Positions 1 to 8,906 are shown, counted from the first letter of the stretch. The stretch: DNA of 64,000 nucleotides from Lysobacterales bacterium (GCA_026005055.1 BPKI01000001.1:62001-126000), one strand, 5' to 3'. Made by a program: numbers and translations. Notes: generated by a model from the sequence alone, not told the origin.

Positions 1-123
1 GATCCCAAGCCTCGCCCCCGCTGCGACCAAGATGCGGGCCTTGCGCAGTGCGAGCTCGCCGCCCCCCAACAGGATCACTTGGCGGCCCTCGAGGTCGAGT
101 TGGACGGGAAGGGTGTGGGGCAT
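1..123 (-). CDS. cysG: Siroheme synthase, N-terminal fragment (cut by window edge)
   Basis: Reading the minus strand from the ATG at 123 gives a 41-codon open frame that runs off the left edge. It contains the glycine-rich nucleotide-binding segment LLGGGELALRKARILV, typical of the precorrin-2 dehydrogenase/ferrochelatase domain at the start of CysG/Cys2-type siroheme synthases, which make the haem cofactor of sulfite reductase. The ORF track misses it because it is short and truncated. It is divergent from a CysB-type regulator, which supports a sulfur-assimilation role. Whether the C-terminal methyltransferase domain is present cannot be seen. Confidence 0.82.
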   Translation of the reverse strand, partial: MPHTLPVQLDLEGRQVILLGGGELALRKARILVAAGARLGI

Positions 124-273
124 CGCAAATCGTCGGAATCGCCGTCATACCATCCTGCCGCCCCCCCATCGCCGGCCGAAATAAGCGATCGGCAAGGCGC
201 GATACGCTTTGCGCATGATCACCCTAAGCGGCGCTGGCACAATCGCCAGTCTCGCGGAAGACAGCTTCGCCCC

Positions 274-1242
274 ATGACGCTCACCCAGCTCCGCTACTTC
301 GTCGCCATCGTCGACGCCGGGCTCAACATCACCCTCGCGGCGGAGCGCGTGCATGCCACCCAACCGGGCCTCTCGCGCCAGATCAAGCACCTCGAGGACG
401 AGTTGGGAGTCAAGCTGTTCAACCGGGGCCAGCGGAGCCTCGATGCGCTCACCCCGGCCGGCCGGGAAGTGCTCGCGCGAGCACGGCGGATCCTCGCCGA
501 GGCCGACAGCATCCGCGCCTTCGCCGCCAACGAACGCGGCGCCATCGATGGCCGCCTGACCGTCCTCACCACGCATACCCAGGCGCGCTACGTGCTGCCC
601 GAGGCGCTCGCCGCGATCAAACGCGACTGGCCTCTGCTCAGCGTTCAGATCGAGTCGGTCGGCGACGAAGAAATCGGCGGCAGACTCGAGCGCGGGATCG
701 CCGATCTGGCGCTGGTCAGCAGCGCCACCCACCCCCCCACCGGTGGGCTGGTCGTCCCGCTTTTTCGCTGGCGACGAGTGCTGCTCATTCGCCGCGACGA
801 TTCGCGTTTCGCCGTCGGGTTACCACCGAGGATGACCGACCTTGCCCGTCATCCGCTGGTCACCTACGAATCGGCGCTGCGTCCGGAGTCGTCCCTGCGG
901 CGCGCTTTCTCCGCATTCGGTCTGGAGCCGGACATCGCGGTGACGGCTCGCGATGCAGACCTGATCAAAACCTACGTACGGGTCGGTCTCGGCATCGGTA
1001 TCGTCGCCGAGATGGCGGTCGATCCGGACGATCCCGAGCTGATCGTCCTGCCCGCCCCGCCGGAGATTCCCGAGTGCACGGCCTACGGCGTGCTGCCGGA
1101 GCAGCGGGTCGCACGCGACTACACCCTCGCCCTGCTGCGGGCGATCGCGCCCCATCTCGATCGTCACGACCTGCGCCGGGCGGCGAGCGGGGCGGCGCAG
1201 CCGAGGTGGCCCGAGCCCCCGCCTTGGTCCGCGCGTCTATAA
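274..1242 (+). CDS. LysR-family transcriptional regulator, CysB/Cbl type
   Basis: A 322-residue LysR protein. The winged HTH occupies about residues 1-60 (MTLTQLRYFVAIVDAGLNIT, then ATQPGLSRQIKHLEDELG). The CysB-type signature TTHTQARYVLP lies at residues 99-109, and GIGIVAEMA is near the C-terminal effector domain. CysB proteins control cysteine and sulfate assimilation and bind N- or O-acetylserine. The neighbouring divergent cysG is a plausible target. I take the ATG at 274 because LysR proteins begin with this MTLTQLR-type helix; the longer frame from 79 would overlap the divergent cysG. The 150-base gap between the two genes must hold both promoters, but no clear -35/-10 pair is visible. 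Confidence 0.9.
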   Translation: MTLTQLRYFVAIVDAGLNITLAAERVHATQPGLSRQIKHLEDELGVKLFNRGQRSLDALTPAGREVLARARRILAEADSIRAFAANERGAIDGRLTVLTTHTQARYVLPEALAAIKRDWPLLSVQIESVGDEEIGGRLERGIADLALVSSATHPPTGGLVVPLFRWRRVLLIRRDDSRFAVGLPPRMTDLARHPLVTYESALRPESSLRRAFSAFGLEPDIAVTARDADLIKTYVRVGLGIGIVAEMAVDPDDPELIVLPAPPEIPECTAYGVLPEQRVARDYTLALLRAIAPHLDRHDLRRAASGAAQPRWPEPPPWSARL

Positions 1243-1243
1243 T
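1238..1243 (+). promoter_or_regulatory. Consensus -10 box TATAAT before the envelope operon
   Basis: A perfect TATAAT overlaps the stop codon of the LysR gene and lies 27 nt upstream of the ATG at 1271. No convincing -35 is seen at 16-18 nt spacing, so this is a candidate promoter for the four-gene operon that follows. Confidence 0.45.
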
Positions 1244-1270
1244 CCGCTTCTCCCGCGAGTATCGCCGCCC

Positions 1271-1489
1271 ATGCGCCGCAATCCAGCCGAGGAGCCCAGC
1301 ACGCCCGCCAATGCCGAAAGGCGCTACGAGGTCCGGCCGGAGGACTTGCCGCTCTCCTGCCCGATGCCGGGCATGAGCCTTTGGAACTCGCATCCGCGGG
1401 TGTATCTCCCGATCGAAGCGACGGGCGAGGCGCGCTGCCCCTATTGCGGCGCGGTTTACGTGCTCCGCCGGGAGCGGCAAGCCGCCTGA
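1271..1489 (+). CDS. Small zinc-finger protein, zf-CHCC type
   Basis: A 72-residue soluble protein. The C-terminal half holds C-x(n)-H-x-R-V-Y-L followed by CPYCGAVYVL, the Cys/His spacing of the zf-CHCC family. Relatives include mitochondrial NDUFS6 and many small proteobacterial proteins of unknown role. It ends one base before the GTG of the glycosyltransferase, so it appears to be the first gene of the envelope operon. The family call is good; the cellular role is unknown. Confidence 0.8.
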   Translation: MRRNPAEEPSTPANAERRYEVRPEDLPLSCPMPGMSLWNSHPRVYLPIEATGEARCPYCGAVYVLRRERQAA

Positions 1490-1490
1490 G

Positions 1491-2600
1491 GTGAGCCGCC
1501 CGCTCACCGTCATCCAGCTTCTGCCCGCGCTCCGCGGGGGCGGCGCCGAACGAAGCGCCATCGAGATCGCCGCCGCCCTGCGCCGAGCAGGGCACCGCGC
1601 CATCGTCATTTCGGCAGGAGGGGCGCTCGAGCGCGAGCTCAGGAACGAAGGCGGCGAGCACCTCACCCTCGACATCGGCAGCAAACGCATCGCGACGTGG
1701 TTCCGAGCGCGCGCCTTGGCCCGCGTGTTCGCCGAACTCAAGCCCGACATCGTGCACGCCCGCTCTCGTCTGCCGGCTTGGCTGGGCTGGCGCGCGATCC
1801 GCCGCCTGCCGCCGCCCCGCCCGCATTTCCTCACCACCGCCCATGGGCTTTACCGCCCTGGCTGGTGGTCTTCGATCATGACCCGCGGCGAGCGGGTGAT
1901 CGCGGTCTCGGAGACGGTGCGAGCGCATTTGCTCCAACATTGGCCGCGCCTCGATCCTGAACGCATCCGGGTCATTCCCCGCGGCATCAATCCGCTCGCG
2001 TGGCCCTACGGCTACCGGCCGATGGCCGAGTGGCTTGCCACCTTTCACCGGGAATATCCTGCGCTCGCGGGCGGGCCGCTGATGACCCTGCCCGCCCGCG
2101 GGACCCGCCGCAAAGGCCATGCCGTGGCCATCCGGCTGCTGGCCAAGCTCAGAGGAAGCGGCCTCGACGTCAGATTGCTGCTCCTCGGCGTGCTCGAGGG
2201 GGCGCGCTCCTCCTACCGCCAAGAGCTCGAGCGGCTCACCGATCGGCTCAGGCTCCGACCTTGGGTGGTCTTCGCGCCGATGCGTCAGGACATCCGCGAG
2301 ATTTACGCCACCAGCGCGCTCGTGCTCCAGCTCTCGACCGAACCCGAGGCCTTCGGTCGCACGGTCATCGAGGCGCTCGCGCTCGGCCGCCCCGTGATCG
2401 GCTTTGCCCACGGCGGAGTGGGAGAGCTCCTCGCTGAGCTCTATCCGCCAGGGATCGTCCCCGCCTGCGATGAGGGCGCGCTCGCCGAGCGCGCGCAGGC
2501 CCTGCTCAACGCGCCCCCGCCGGTTCCCCGCTTCTCGGGCTACACCGTGGCCGCGATGCAGCAGGCGACGCTCGCCGTGTACGAGGAGCTCATCCGATGA
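1491..2600 (+). CDS. Glycosyltransferase family 4 protein
   Basis: A 369-residue GT-B fold glycosyltransferase. The N-terminus LLPALRGGGAERSAIEIAAAL is the acceptor-side glycine loop of GT4 enzymes. The C-terminal donor site has the retaining GT4 E-x7-E pattern in EPEAFGRTVIEALALGRPVI. It likely transfers a sugar from a nucleotide donor onto an LPS-core or O-antigen precursor at the inner membrane. It starts with GTG and its stop overlaps the start of the O-antigen-ligase-like gene by 4 nt. The exact sugar cannot be predicted. Confidence 0.88.
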   Translation: MSRPLTVIQLLPALRGGGAERSAIEIAAALRRAGHRAIVISAGGALERELRNEGGEHLTLDIGSKRIATWFRARALARVFAELKPDIVHARSRLPAWLGWRAIRRLPPPRPHFLTTAHGLYRPGWWSSIMTRGERVIAVSETVRAHLLQHWPRLDPERIRVIPRGINPLAWPYGYRPMAEWLATFHREYPALAGGPLMTLPARGTRRKGHAVAIRLLAKLRGSGLDVRLLLLGVLEGARSSYRQELERLTDRLRLRPWVVFAPMRQDIREIYATSALVLQLSTEPEAFGRTVIEALALGRPVIGFAHGGVGELLAELYPPGIVPACDEGALAERAQALLNAPPPVPRFSGYTVAAMQQATLAVYEELIR

Positions 2601-3805
2601 TCGCCCGATACGGCGTTGGTGTGCTTCTCGTCTTCCTCGCCCTGTTGCCTTTCGGGCGGGCCTCGGAGCTTGCTTTGCTGCTCGGCGCTGCGCTCGGGCT
2701 CGTCGTCTTTTTTGCGAAGGATCGTCATCTGCGCAACGATCCGCGCCTGCCCTTGCTGCTCGCGCTCTTTCTCGGCTACTGGCTACCTCAGCTCTTCTCC
2801 GCCTTCGATGCCGTGGCCCCGGCGAAGGCCTGGAGCGAGGTCCTCGCCGACCTTCGCCTGCTGCCCTTCGGCTTCTTCGCGCTCGCCGCCTTGCCCGATC
2901 GAATCGCCCTTCGCCGGCTGATGCTTGGCGCGGGGCTGATCCTCGCGGTCTTCACCGTGGATGCGCTCATCGCCGCGGTCGCAGGCCGCGGGCTGGGCGG
3001 TCCCGAGGCGGCCGATCGCCTCTCGGGTATCTTCGGCGCCGACAACCTCAAGCTCGGCCCCACCCTCGCCGTGCTCTCCCCACTACTGCTCTGGCCCCTG
3101 TCCGAGCGCTTCGGTGTGCGGGGCGGCGCCATCGCCCTGCTCGCGCTCGGCATGGTCGTGCTGCTCGCCGGGGCGCGGGCCGGCTGGCTGATGTTCGCGC
3201 TCGTGAGCCTCGCGTGGCTCTTCGCATTCTCGCCGCGCGCGAAGCGGCCTTTCGCGCTGATCGGAGCGCTTCTTATCGGGGGCGGCGTGGTCGTGCTCGC
3301 CGCTACGCTCTCCGAGCGATTCGCCGCCCGCATCGAGCGCACGGCCTTGATCCTCCGCGGCGAAACCGCTGCCGTGGACGAAGCGCTCGCCCACCGGCTT
3401 CCGATCTGGCGGGCAGCGCTTGCGATGTATGCCGAGCATCCGCTCAACGGGGTTGGGGTTCGCGGCTTCCGTTACGCCTATCCTCGTCACGCCGAGCCAG
3501 AGGATCGCTGGGTGGGCTTTTCCGGCGATCCCGCGCAGGGCGCTTTTCACGCGCATCAACTCGTGCTCGAGCTTGCGAGCGAGACGGGCACGCTCGGTTT
3601 GGCCTGCTGGCTGATCGCCTTGCTCAAGGCGATCCGCGCCTGGCGGCAAAGCCATCCGGAAGTTCGCCGCGATGCGTGGCCCTTCGCGCTGGTCCTCCTC
3701 GTGATGCTTTTTCCGCTCAACACCCACTTCGCCTTCTATTCGAGCTTCTGGGGCACCCTCTTCTGGTGGCTTCTTGCGCTTTATGCCGCCGCCCTGCGCC
3801 GATGA
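2597..3805 (+). CDS. O-antigen ligase / polymerase-like membrane protein
   Basis: A 402-residue protein with about ten hydrophobic segments across most of its length. Near residue 280 is a large polar segment containing ALAMYAEHPLNGVGVRGF, the pattern of the Wzy_C/WaaL family periplasmic loop, followed by HAHQLVLELASETGTLGL. Such proteins join O-antigen to lipid A-core or polymerise glycans. It overlaps both neighbours by 4 nt, between a GT4 and a lipid A acyltransferase homologue, which favours LPS assembly. Ligase and polymerase cannot be separated by sequence alone. Confidence 0.82.
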   Translation: MIARYGVGVLLVFLALLPFGRASELALLLGAALGLVVFFAKDRHLRNDPRLPLLLALFLGYWLPQLFSAFDAVAPAKAWSEVLADLRLLPFGFFALAALPDRIALRRLMLGAGLILAVFTVDALIAAVAGRGLGGPEAADRLSGIFGADNLKLGPTLAVLSPLLLWPLSERFGVRGGAIALLALGMVVLLAGARAGWLMFALVSLAWLFAFSPRAKRPFALIGALLIGGGVVVLAATLSERFAARIERTALILRGETAAVDEALAHRLPIWRAALAMYAEHPLNGVGVRGFRYAYPRHAEPEDRWVGFSGDPAQGAFHAHQLVLELASETGTLGLACWLIALLKAIRAWRQSHPEVRRDAWPFALVLLVMLFPLNTHFAFYSSFWGTLFWWLLALYAAALRR

Positions 3806-4683
3806 GGGATCGCTGCCTCGCTTTCGCCCCCTTCGCTTGGCTGCTCCAAGCGCTCGCCCGCCTGCCATGGCCGATGCTCATGGGCTTCGGGCGGCTGCTC
3901 GGCGCACTCGCCTGGCGGCTTGCCCGCAGCCGGCGCCGGGTGGTCGAGGAAAATCTGCGCCTGGCATTTCCTGAGCTCTCCGAGCAGGAGAGAAAGCGCC
4001 TCGCCCGACGGAATCTGATCGCGACCGGCGTCGCGCTGGCCGAGCACCTCGCGGCCTGGTTCAGGCCGCGCCTGCCCGCGGGACTGGCGCGGATCGAGGG
4101 CCTAGAGCGACTTTCCGGGCAAGGGCCGGTCCTGCTCCTCTCCGGGCATTTCCTACCCCTCGAGCTCGCCGCGCGCCTCCTCGCCGAAGCGAGCGGCGAG
4201 CGCTACCACCTCCTCGCCCGGCCTTACCGCCCTAGTCTGGAGCGGCTGATCCGACGCGGACGAACGCGCTACGCGGCCTCGGTGATCGCCAAGGACGACG
4301 CTCGAAGCCTGCTTCGTCTCCTGCGCGCGGGACCGGGGCTCTTCTATGCCCCCGATCAGCGCGGCGGAGCGCGGGCACCCAAGCTTTCTTTTTTCGGGAT
4401 CGAGGCCCCGAGCCACGTGGCCACGGCCAAGCTCGCCGCTCGCGCGGGCGCTCGCGTTCTGCTGTTCTCCTTTCGCCGCGAAGCCGATGGTCGCTACCGG
4501 CTACGGCTCGAAGCCGCCGACTGGCCGCTCGCCGACCCGATCGGCTTCACCAAGGCTTACCTCGCTTGGCTCGAAACCCGAATCCGCGAGGCGCCGGAGC
4601 AGTATCTCTGGGCGCATCGGCGTTTTCGCGACGCGGGCGGCGGACCGTACAGCCGCGCCGCCCTGCGCCGCAAGCACCGCTGA
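3802..4683 (+). CDS. Lipid A lauroyl/acyltransferase family protein (LpxL/HtrB-like)
   Basis: A 293-residue protein of the LpxL/LpxM family, which adds secondary acyl chains to Kdo2-lipid IVA at the inner membrane. An N-terminal hydrophobic stretch is followed by VVEENLRLAFPELSEQER, typical of this family. The catalytic HX4E motif is SGHFLPLELAAR, with H116 and E121. The chosen ATG at 3802 overlaps the preceding stop (ATGA). The much longer track ORF from 2404 is read-through in the wrong frame of the upstream genes. Length is close to E. coli LpxL. It ends the envelope operon and is convergent with the protease gene. Confidence 0.87.
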   Translation: MRDRCLAFAPFAWLLQALARLPWPMLMGFGRLLGALAWRLARSRRRVVEENLRLAFPELSEQERKRLARRNLIATGVALAEHLAAWFRPRLPAGLARIEGLERLSGQGPVLLLSGHFLPLELAARLLAEASGERYHLLARPYRPSLERLIRRGRTRYAASVIAKDDARSLLRLLRAGPGLFYAPDQRGGARAPKLSFFGIEAPSHVATAKLAARAGARVLLFSFRREADGRYRLRLEAADWPLADPIGFTKAYLAWLETRIREAPEQYLWAHRRFRDAGGGPYSRAALRRKHR

Positions 4684-4693
4684 GGAGCGGCGC

Positions 4694-6694
4694 TCAGAAC
4701 TGCAGGCTCCAGGCGTCGATGTAGCCATTGTCGCCAGTCGCGCCGTCGTAGACCTCGAGACGCCAAGTGCCATTGGCCGGCACCGAGGAGGCATTGACGG
4801 TATAGCTCGCGATCAGGTTGCGGATGCTACCACCCGTGCGGTTGTGGAGCGTCCAAGCCATTCCATTGGGGGCGAGCAGACGCACCCTGAGATCGCCGAT
4901 GTAGGTGTGCTTGATGTCCACGTTGACCCGCAGATTGCTCGGGGCGTTGCCGCTGCGTCCGCTCACCGTGATCGGGCTGGTGGTGGTGCTGAAATCGCGG
5001 ATCGCGTAGTCCGCGGTGTTCTGGAAGAGGCTCGGCGCAGAGGAAGCCGTGGTCGCCTCGGCAATGGCCGAATACGCGCTGACGTTGCCGGCGTTGTCGT
5101 AGGCGCGGATGCGATAACGATAAGTGGTGCCGGCGGAGAGGCCGCTGTCCGAATAACTGGTGCCGGTGACGGTCGCGATCTGCGCGAAGCCTGTGCAGCC
5201 CGCCCCCGTACAGCGTTCGATGCGATAGCCAGCGAGCCCCGAGCCGCCGCTGTCCGTCGAGGCACTCCAAGAGAGGTTGATCGCCGAGCTGCCGCTCGCG
5301 CTGGCACTGAGACCGCTCGGGGTGGTGGGCGGGGTGGTGTCAGGCGGCGGGCTGCTCGCGCGGTAGCCATCGAGGAACTGAACGCCCGACCCGATCGGAT
5401 CGAGCCAGTCGGAAAGACGGGTCGAGCTGCTGCCGCCACCGGTCCAGGAGACCGACAGCCGCCCGTACCAGTCCGGATCGTCGTTGCCGCAGGCGGCGTA
5501 GCCGCCGTGGAGCTGCCCGATCAGGCGCTTGTTGGGATCCCACAGACCCGAGCCGGAGGAACCGCCCTCGGTCGTGCCCTGATCCCAGTCGGCGACCCGC
5601 CAATGGGTGGTGCCGCTGCCCGTGGCACCGAGATAGCTCGCCACCGTGAGCGGATGGTTCTCCACTGAGATCCGCTTCTCGTGACCGGAGGGATGATGGA
5701 TGCCCACCGCCGAGGATGGGGTCGCACCGCTACGGTCCCAGCCGGACCAGAAGGGGTTGGCTCCGGTCGGTACCGCGGTGTTGAGCTCAAGCAGCGCGAA
5801 GTCGCTCGCCGCGTTGTTGGCGCGCAGCGTCGCACCCGACTGCGAATGGCTGGCGATGCTGCGCGAAAGCGGCGTGCCGCTCGCGCTCGAACCCGGGGTG
5901 CGGCAGGTGCTGCTCTGATAGTTCCAGTACACCACGACCGTGTTCGCCACCGAATTGCTGCTGATGCAGTGGTTGGCGGTGAGGAACAGCGGCCGGGTGG
6001 TGCGCTGAGTGTTTGCGATCAGCGTGCCGGTGCAGACGTAGCCGCTGCCGCTCTTGGTGAAGGTGTAGTGCCCGACCGAATCGATCTGGTCGCGCCAGCC
6101 ATCGCCGGCGGGACAAGCCACGTCCACGTTGCAGGCGCCCGATTTCTGGATCGGCTCGGCGGACTCGAATAGCCCCCGATAGCCATGCATCACCGCGCCG
6201 AGCTCGAGCGCCACGGCATGGCGCAGGGACTCTGGCACCCTGAGCTCGAGCAGGGCGCGCTCGCCGGCAATGTAGGGCGAATAGAAGCTCGCGCCCGAGA
6301 GATCGCGGGCGGTGATGCGCCGCTCGTTGCCCTTGCCATCGCCGATGATCCGAAGCTCGGCGCCGAGGGGAAGCTCCAAGCGCGAGAAATGGAAGTCGAG
6401 GGTGCGGGCGCCGGGGGAGACGAGCTCGAAGCGCCACACTGCCATCCCCTTCTCACGCGACCAACGCCCGAAGCCGGGCTGGCCGAGCCGCAAGCCTTCG
6501 ACCGGAATGGCGACGCCGTAGCGGTAGGGACCGCCTTGCGCCTTCTCGTCCTCGAGCCGGATTTTGGCCAAGTCGGGCGCTGGGAGGACGAAAGCCTCAC
6601 CCATCGAGAACGCTTCGTCGGCCTCGCCGTTGCGGGCGAAAGCATGGGAGGCGAGCGCGGTCAGGACCGCAATGGCAAGGATGGAACGGCGCAT
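4694..6694 (-). CDS. Secreted lysyl endopeptidase-like serine protease with Fn3 and P domains
   Basis: A 666-residue exoprotein. A signal peptide covers about residues 1-20 (RSILAIAVLTALASHAFA) and a propeptide follows to about 185. The trypsin-fold domain has catalytic H242 (FLTANHC), D298 (SDFALLEL) and S380 (TEGGSSGSGLW). NDDPDWYGRLSVSWTGG matches the region that gives Achromobacter protease I/Lys-C its lysine specificity; D408 is the likely S1 aspartate. A proline-rich linker leads to a fibronectin type III domain (about 455-545), then a C-terminal proprotein-convertase P domain (about 565-666), common in Lysobacter and Xanthomonas secreted proteases. Lysine specificity is inferred by alignment from memory. 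It lies about 100 bp downstream of a CRP-like palindrome. Confidence 0.9.
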   Translation of the reverse strand: MRRSILAIAVLTALASHAFARNGEADEAFSMGEAFVLPAPDLAKIRLEDEKAQGGPYRYGVAIPVEGLRLGQPGFGRWSREKGMAVWRFELVSPGARTLDFHFSRLELPLGAELRIIGDGKGNERRITARDLSGASFYSPYIAGERALLELRVPESLRHAVALELGAVMHGYRGLFESAEPIQKSGACNVDVACPAGDGWRDQIDSVGHYTFTKSGSGYVCTGTLIANTQRTTRPLFLTANHCISSNSVANTVVVYWNYQSSTCRTPGSSASGTPLSRSIASHSQSGATLRANNAASDFALLELNTAVPTGANPFWSGWDRSGATPSSAVGIHHPSGHEKRISVENHPLTVASYLGATGSGTTHWRVADWDQGTTEGGSSGSGLWDPNKRLIGQLHGGYAACGNDDPDWYGRLSVSWTGGGSSSTRLSDWLDPIGSGVQFLDGYRASSPPPDTTPPTTPSGLSASASGSSAINLSWSASTDSGGSGLAGYRIERCTGAGCTGFAQIATVTGTSYSDSGLSAGTTYRYRIRAYDNAGNVSAYSAIAEATTASSAPSLFQNTADYAIRDFSTTTSPITVSGRSGNAPSNLRVNVDIKHTYIGDLRVRLLAPNGMAWTLHNRTGGSIRNLIASYTVNASSVPANGTWRLEVYDGATGDNGYIDAWSLQF

Positions 6695-6797
6695 GGAATC
6701 CCCTGTGGTGGCAACGGTGTCGTGAGCCTACGGACGAGCCGCGGGGCTTGTGCCGTGGCATCCGACCCCGCGCGGCCGATGGGCAGCGCACCGTAAA

Positions 6798-6813
6798 CGT
6801 GAGCTCGGTCACG
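6798..6813. promoter_or_regulatory. Candidate CRP/Clp-binding palindrome
   Basis: CGTGAGCTCGGTCACG is a palindromic arrangement CGTGA-N6-TCACG. It matches the CRP-family consensus TGTGA-N6-TCACA except at the outermost bases. It lies about 104 bp upstream of the protease ATG and close to the 3' end of the RimK-type gene. Clp, the CRP homologue of Xanthomonadaceae, activates exoenzyme genes, and a Clp-type gene is at 59924. The functional link is inference. Confidence 0.45.
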
Positions 6814-6852
6814 GTCAATGTGCACCGCAACATGCGGCGAAAAGCGCGCGTC

Positions 6853-8337
6853 TCAGCGGCCCACACCCAAACGTTTGCGTTCCAGCCGCCGCAAAAACTC
6901 CTCCATGATCCGCCGGTAGAGATCCTCGCCCAGGTAGGCATCCTCGACCCCGGACTCGATCGAGGGATTGTCGTTGACCTCGATGATCACCGTGCGGTCG
7001 CCGATCTGCTTCAGGTCCACCCCATAGAGTCCGTCGCCGATGAACTGACAGGCCCTGAGCGCGAGCTTGACGACCTCCGAGGGAGCCTCACGCACGGCCA
7101 TCGTTTTCCATTTACCGTGGCGGCGGATGCCGCTCGCCGCGTGGTTGTAGATCTGCCAATGCCCGCGCGACATGAAATACTGGCAGGCATAGAGCGCCTG
7201 CCCGTTGAGCACCCCGACCCGCCAATCAAAATCGGTGTAGAGATATTCCTGCGCGAGCAGTAGGGCGGTGTGCTCGAACAGGCGTCCGGCGCCGGCGAGC
7301 AGCTCTTCCATGTTGTCGGCTTTGACGATGCCGCGGGAGAAGGAGCCATCGGGAATCTTGAGCACGATGGGAAACCCGAGGAGATCGGGCAGGGCCCGCA
7401 GCCGCTCCGCGTCCTCGCGGTCCACGATCTCGGTGCGCGGCGCAGGCAGCTTACGGCTCTTGAGGAGATCGGCGAGGTAAATCTTGTTCGTGCACTTGAG
7501 GATGGAGGTCGGATCATCGATCACCACCATGCCTTCGCGCTCGGCCTTGTGAGCGAAGCGGTAGGTGTGATGATCCAGCGCCGTGGTCTCGCGAATGAAC
7601 AGGGCGTCGTATTCGGCGAGCCGCGCGTAGTCATGGCGGGTGATGGGATCGACGTCGACCCCGAGCGCGCGGCCGGCGCGCACGAAGTTGGCGAGCGCCT
7701 TGCGGTCCGAGGGCGGCCACTCCTCCTCGGGGTTGTGGAGCATGGCGAGGTCGTAGCGATAGCGCCGCCGCGCTCGCGGCTTGCGCCAAATCTTGCGGCT
7801 GAAACGCTCCAAGGCGGCGGCGAAGGCATCTTCCTGCTCGTCGTGCAGTGCGGCCAGGCCCACGGGACGAATCTGACTGATCTGCCAAAGCTTCTGCCGC
7901 TCGAAGGAGATGCGGAGAATCGGCGCCGGAAAGGCCTCGAAGATCTGCCGTGCGAGGTCGGAAAGCTCGCCGGATGCAGTCTCGCCGAAGTACACCAAGA
8001 GCGAGAACTCGGTCGCATCCCGTCCCTCGGCCGGCAGGTACCGCTTGAGTCGGCTGTTGAGATCGGCGACGTCCAGGCCGTAGAGCGATTTACGGCGTAG
8101 ATCGTTGAGCGTGCGCACCGAGGGAATCACCCGGTGACCGCGCGCCTCGGCGAGCAGCGAGACGTAGTAGCCGAGGCCGAGGTAACGCGAGCTGCGGCAG
8201 AGATTGATGACCTGCGTGCGCGGCTCCTCGCCACCGATGGGCATCCGCAGATATTCCAAGGCGGGAATGACGTTCTCCGACGGGTGGTAGGCACCCCAAT
8301 CGGACATCCGCTCGACGACGATCAGCAGCCGACTCAT
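6853..8337 (-). CDS. RimK-like ATP-grasp ligase with RLAN N-terminal domain
   Basis: A 494-residue protein. The N-terminal half (MSRLLIVVERMSDWGAYHPS, then LCRSSRYLGLGYYVSLLAEARGH) matches the RimK-like ATP-grasp N-terminal (RLAN) domain. The C-terminal half is an ATP-grasp fold, with FPIVLKIPDGSFSRGIVKAD in the nucleotide site and IEVNDNPSIESG as the metal-binding end. Such enzymes form amide bonds between a carboxylate and an amine, as RimK does with glutamates; the substrate here is unknown. ATG 8337 is chosen; the track start 126 nt upstream would run into the divergent GNAT gene. In many genomes this ligase neighbours a GNAT/C39-peptidase protein; here a GNAT gene is divergent. Confidence 0.85.
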   Translation of the reverse strand: MSRLLIVVERMSDWGAYHPSENVIPALEYLRMPIGGEEPRTQVINLCRSSRYLGLGYYVSLLAEARGHRVIPSVRTLNDLRRKSLYGLDVADLNSRLKRYLPAEGRDATEFSLLVYFGETASGELSDLARQIFEAFPAPILRISFERQKLWQISQIRPVGLAALHDEQEDAFAAALERFSRKIWRKPRARRRYRYDLAMLHNPEEEWPPSDRKALANFVRAGRALGVDVDPITRHDYARLAEYDALFIRETTALDHHTYRFAHKAEREGMVVIDDPTSILKCTNKIYLADLLKSRKLPAPRTEIVDREDAERLRALPDLLGFPIVLKIPDGSFSRGIVKADNMEELLAGAGRLFEHTALLLAQEYLYTDFDWRVGVLNGQALYACQYFMSRGHWQIYNHAASGIRRHGKWKTMAVREAPSEVVKLALRACQFIGDGLYGVDLKQIGDRTVIIEVNDNPSIESGVEDAYLGEDLYRRIMEEFLRRLERKRLGVGR

Positions 8338-8383
8338 GGGGCTCGCAGTGTGGCAGAAATCGGCCCGCGGCTGGGTCAGCGGA

Positions 8384-8389
8384 TAGAAT
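8384..8389 (+). promoter_or_regulatory. -10-like TAGAAT, 7 nt before the GNAT start
   Basis: TAGAAT ends 7 nt upstream of the ATG at 8397, with no Shine-Dalgarno between. If used, transcription would begin at or next to the start codon. It overlaps the alternative ATG at 8388, which argues for the downstream start. Confidence 0.4.
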
Positions 8390-8396
8390 GGCACCC

Positions 8397-8906
8397 ATGC
8401 CGCAGAGGGCGTCGGTACGGGTGCGCAGGGCAGGACCTGCCGATCTTCCGGCGCTCCTCGCACTGGAGCACCACGCCTTCGCCAGCGATCGCATGAGCCC
8501 CCGTCAGTTCCGCTACCACCTGCGCCATCCGCGCAACCGCCTCCTCGTCGCCGAGGCGGAGGGCCTCCTGCTCGGGGCGGCCCTGCTCATGCTCCGACGC
8601 GGGGCCCGAAGCGCGAGGCTCTATTCCATCGCCGTCGCGGAGTCCGCGCGCGGACGCGGCATCGGGCGGAGACTCCTCAGTCGCTGCGAGCAGGAGGCGC
8701 GGGCGGCCGGCGCCGAGCGGATGGTGCTCGAAGTGCGCAGCGACAACGAGGCGGCGCTGGCGCTCTACCGAAAGATGGGTTACCAGCCATTCGCGCATCG
8801 CCGCCATTACTACGAGGATGGCGCGGATGCGATCCGCCTGCGCAAAGCGCTCCCGAGGAGGGCCGCCCGCGCCGGGCAAAAAAGCGCGGCGGAGATGCGG
8901 CGATGA
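8397..8906 (+). CDS. GNAT-family N-acetyltransferase (RimI-like)
   Basis: A 169-residue GNAT protein. Strand beta-4 and the pyrophosphate loop are clear: YSIAVAESARGRGIGRRLLSRC, with the acetyl-CoA-binding R/Q-x-x-G-x-G/A pattern in RGRGIG, followed by VLEVRSDNEAALALYRKMGYQP as in RimI-type enzymes. The substrate is likely a protein N-terminus or amine, but unknown. It is divergent from the RimK/RLAN ligase. In many proteobacteria the corresponding GNAT is fused to a C39-like peptidase domain, which is absent here. ATG 8397 is preferred over 8388 because the latter overlaps a TAGAAT box. Its stop overlaps the next start by 4 nt. Confidence 0.85.
   Translation: MPQRASVRVRRAGPADLPALLALEHHAFASDRMSPRQFRYHLRHPRNRLLVAEAEGLLLGAALLMLRRGARSARLYSIAVAESARGRGIGRRLLSRCEQEARAAGAERMVLEVRSDNEAALALYRKMGYQPFAHRRHYYEDGADAIRLRKALPRRAARAGQKSAAEMRR

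Noticed and set aside
2404-4683. 759-residue ORF
   Set aside because: The lipid A acyltransferase starts at 3802; the earlier part is an out-of-frame shadow of the GT4 and ligase genes.
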